Below the pieces are notes generated by a model. It was not told the DNA's origin and did not search any database. It worked only from the letters and a program-made list of their open reading frames with translations. From the NCBI RefSeq assembly GCF_902806265.1, contig NZ_CADCVZ010000006.1:1-64000 (forward strand): a DNA stretch of 64,000 bases, given 5' to 3'. Numbering within the stretch: position 1 is the first letter of the stretch; every line of letters starts with the position of its first letter. A program made the position numbers and the translations under genes. Below, piece after piece: positions 62,541-64,000 of the stretch. The DNA comes from an uncultured Sphingomonas sp. GTDB taxonomy: Bacteria > Pseudomonadota > Alphaproteobacteria > Sphingomonadales > Sphingomonadaceae.

Positions 62541-63530
62541 ATGGCCGAAGCCACCATCCGCGACGTCGCCAGCCGCGCCCAGGTCTCGGTTGCGTCTGTG
62601 TCACGCGTGCTCAACGGCTTCGATAAGGTCAGCTCCCAAACGCGGGAGCGGGTGGCGGCGGCGGTGGCCGAACTCGGCTACGTGCCGCACGCCGCGGCGC
62701 GCAGCCTCAGCATGGCGCGGACCCACTCGATCGGAGTGGTCCTGCCCGACCTCCACGGCGAGTTCTTTTCCGAAATCGTCCGCGGCATGGACCGGGTGGC
62801 AAGCGAGCGCGGTTACCTGTTGCTCCTGTCCAGCCTGCATGCGGGGAGCCGGCTAGGGACCTCGGCGCTGCGCGCGCTGCGCGGCCGGGTGGACGGAGCC
62901 ATGGTGATGGCGCCCCACCTCGGCGAGGAGGAGCTTGCCGCTACCTTGCCGCCGGGCGTGCCGATCGTGCTGCTGAACACGCGCAGTCAGCAGGGGCTTC
63001 ACTCCACCATCAGCCTCGACAATGCGGCCGGGGCCACTGCCGTGGCCGAGCATCTGCTGGCGCTCGGCCGCAAGCGCGTGATCCACATCGCCGGTCCGCC
63101 CGGTAATGCGGACGCCCAAGAGCGCGCGCAGGCCTTTGCGCGTCGCGTTGCGCAAGGTGACGACGTGGTCCTGACGGCGGTGGAAGGCGACTTCTCCGAG
63201 CAGTCCGGCGAAGATGCGGTAGCGGCCCTGCTGCGCTCGCACCAGCGGTTCGACGCTGTGTTCGCAGCCAACGACAACATGGCGATCGGGGCGCTTCAAG
63301 CGCTGCGTCAGGCGGGGCGGCAAGTGCCGGAGGCGGTCGCGGTTGCCGGCTTCGACGACATCCCGATGGCGCGGCACCTCGGCCTCACCACCGTGCGCGT
63401 GCGGATCGCGGAGCTTGGCGAGTACGGGCTGTCCGAACTGATCGACACGGTTGAAGGCCGCGGCGCGCCACCAGCCAGCACGCTCCATCCGGTCGAGCTC
63501 GTCGTCCGCACCAGCACGGGGCAGGCCTGA
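62541..63530 (+). CDS. LacI family transcriptional regulator
   Basis: 329 aa; the ATG at 62541 with AAGGA upstream starts right at the HTH (TIRDVASRAQVSVASVSRVL), with hinge helix GYVPHAAARSLSMART. The C-terminal sugar-binding domain follows (SIGVVLPDLHGEFFSEIVRG, AGPPGNADAQERAQAF, AVAGFDDIPMARHLG). It most likely represses the glycoside-hydrolase genes until a sugar binds. It overlaps the next gene by one base (TGATG). Confidence 0.93.
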   Translation: MAEATIRDVASRAQVSVASVSRVLNGFDKVSSQTRERVAAAVAELGYVPHAAARSLSMARTHSIGVVLPDLHGEFFSEIVRGMDRVASERGYLLLLSSLHAGSRLGTSALRALRGRVDGAMVMAPHLGEEELAATLPPGVPIVLLNTRSQQGLHSTISLDNAAGATAVAEHLLALGRKRVIHIAGPPGNADAQERAQAFARRVAQGDDVVLTAVEGDFSEQSGEDAVAALLRSHQRFDAVFAANDNMAIGALQALRQAGRQVPEAVAVAGFDDIPMARHLGLTTVRVRIAELGEYGLSELIDTVEGRGAPPASTLHPVELVVRTSTGQA

Positions 63531-64000
63531 TGCAGTTCAGCCGCCGCGAGTTGCTCGGCGGGGGGCCCGCCCTGCTCGCGGCCACCTCGCTCGGCGGCTG
63601 CGCAGCATCGCTCGGCAGCACTCGGCCGCGGTCGCTGCCGCCCTTCTACGAGGACCTCGAGCGCCGCACTTTCCGCTTCTTCTGGGAAACGGCGAACCGC
63701 GCCAACGGCCTGGTGCCCGACCGCTGGCCGACACCGTCCTTTTCCAGCATCGCCGCGGTCGGCTTTGCGCTCACCGCTTACCCCGTCGGCGTCGAGCGCG
63801 GCTGGTGCAGCCGGACCGAAGCCCGCGACCTGACGCTGACCACCCTGCGCTTCTTCCACGACTCGCCACAGGGGCCGCAGTCGGCCGGGGTGACCGGACA
63901 CAAGGGCTTTTTCTACCATTTCCTCGACATGCGGACGGGACTTCGGTTCCGCCGCACCGAGCTGTCCAGCGTGGATACGACCTTGCTGCTGCTCGGCGTG
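63530..64000 (+). CDS. Glucoamylase-like lipoprotein, 5' part
   Basis: 157 residues are seen before the window ends. MQFSRRELLGGGPALLAATS with a later LGGC gives a combined Tat and lipobox signal. The mature part has PFYEDLERRTFRFFWETAN, GLVPDRWPTPSFSSIAAVGF and FFYHFLDMRTGLRF followed by ELSSVDTTLLLLGV, matching the glycoamylase-like domain (PF10091) of (alpha/alpha)6 barrels. Such proteins in sphingomonads act on beta- or alpha-glucans at the cell surface. Co-translated with the LacI gene. Confidence 0.88.
   Translation, partial: MQFSRRELLGGGPALLAATSLGGCAASLGSTRPRSLPPFYEDLERRTFRFFWETANRANGLVPDRWPTPSFSSIAAVGFALTAYPVGVERGWCSRTEARDLTLTTLRFFHDSPQGPQSAGVTGHKGFFYHFLDMRTGLRFRRTELSSVDTTLLLLGV

Overview
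The window looks like chromosome of a GC-rich alphaproteobacterium, most likely a sphingomonad (Sphingomonas or a close relative). The reasons are a proline-rich outer-membrane barrel protein, a ctaB/ctaG/coxC/DUF983/SURF1 block, ABC-type capsule export, a GH3/GH31/LacI/GPH sugar locus, and heavy use of overlapping start-stop signals (ATGA, GTGA, TTGA) with many GTG and TTG starts. No rRNA, CRISPR array, insertion sequence or phage gene was seen. One tRNA (Ser, GGA anticodon) is present.

Region 1 (1-2171): the 3' end of an RTX-type calcium-binding secreted protein, facing an outer-membrane beta-barrel gene with long polyproline tracts. Region 2 (2366-15917, all minus): a ten-gene surface-polysaccharide operon read leftward. 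It runs nucleotide-sugar dehydrogenase, large TPR protein, TPR-glycosyltransferase, KpsD-, KpsM-, KpsT- and KpsE-like exporter, TPR-acyltransferase-like fusion, GT4 glycosyltransferase, sulfotransferase. Together they suggest a uronate-containing, possibly sulfated capsule exported by an ABC-2 transporter.

Region 3 (16175-25391, all minus) is the most interesting part. Nine genes overlap start-to-stop: myo-inositol-phosphate synthase, HD-like protein, methyltransferase, Gfo/Idh/MocA oxidoreductase, zinc-ribbon metallo-beta-lactamase-fold protein, YcaO enzyme, TIM-barrel sugar isomerase, GT4 glycosyltransferase, PIG-L deacetylase. This looks like a dedicated small-molecule pathway around a glycosylated, deacetylated inositol with YcaO chemistry. 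It shares logic with mycothiol and bacillithiol synthesis but lacks their ligases. I do not recognise it as a described system. A Crp/Fnr regulator lies just upstream.

Region 4 (26417-33640): a TetR regulator and an RND efflux operon (133-aa unknown protein, adaptor, pump, outer-membrane factor), with a readable promoter overlapping a palindromic operator. Region 5 (33920-40169): a KaiC-like double ATPase coupled to a hybrid histidine kinase with a pseudo-receiver, followed by a badly decayed paralogous kinase pseudogene. Region 6 (40342-47697): tRNA-Ser, a zincin-like metallopeptidase, ccmAB, then a minus-strand block of an rRNA-type methyltransferase, M16 peptidase, SURF1, DUF983, coxC, ctaG, a 46-aa membrane protein and ctaB, without coxA or coxB.

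Region 7 (47851-54422): a DUF2147 protein and histidine-degradation genes (hutH, hutU, hutI, and an arginase-family hutG-like gene), interrupted by a frameshifted membrane-protein gene and hairpin-rich spacer DNA. Region 8 (54414-56203): an ATP-dependent DNA ligase and exonuclease III pair. Region 9 (56297-64000): a glucan-use locus with secreted GH31 alpha-glucosidase, GPH-type sugar transporter, GH3 beta-glucosidase, a LacI regulator with a perfect palindromic operator, and the start of a glucoamylase-like lipoprotein gene that runs off the end.
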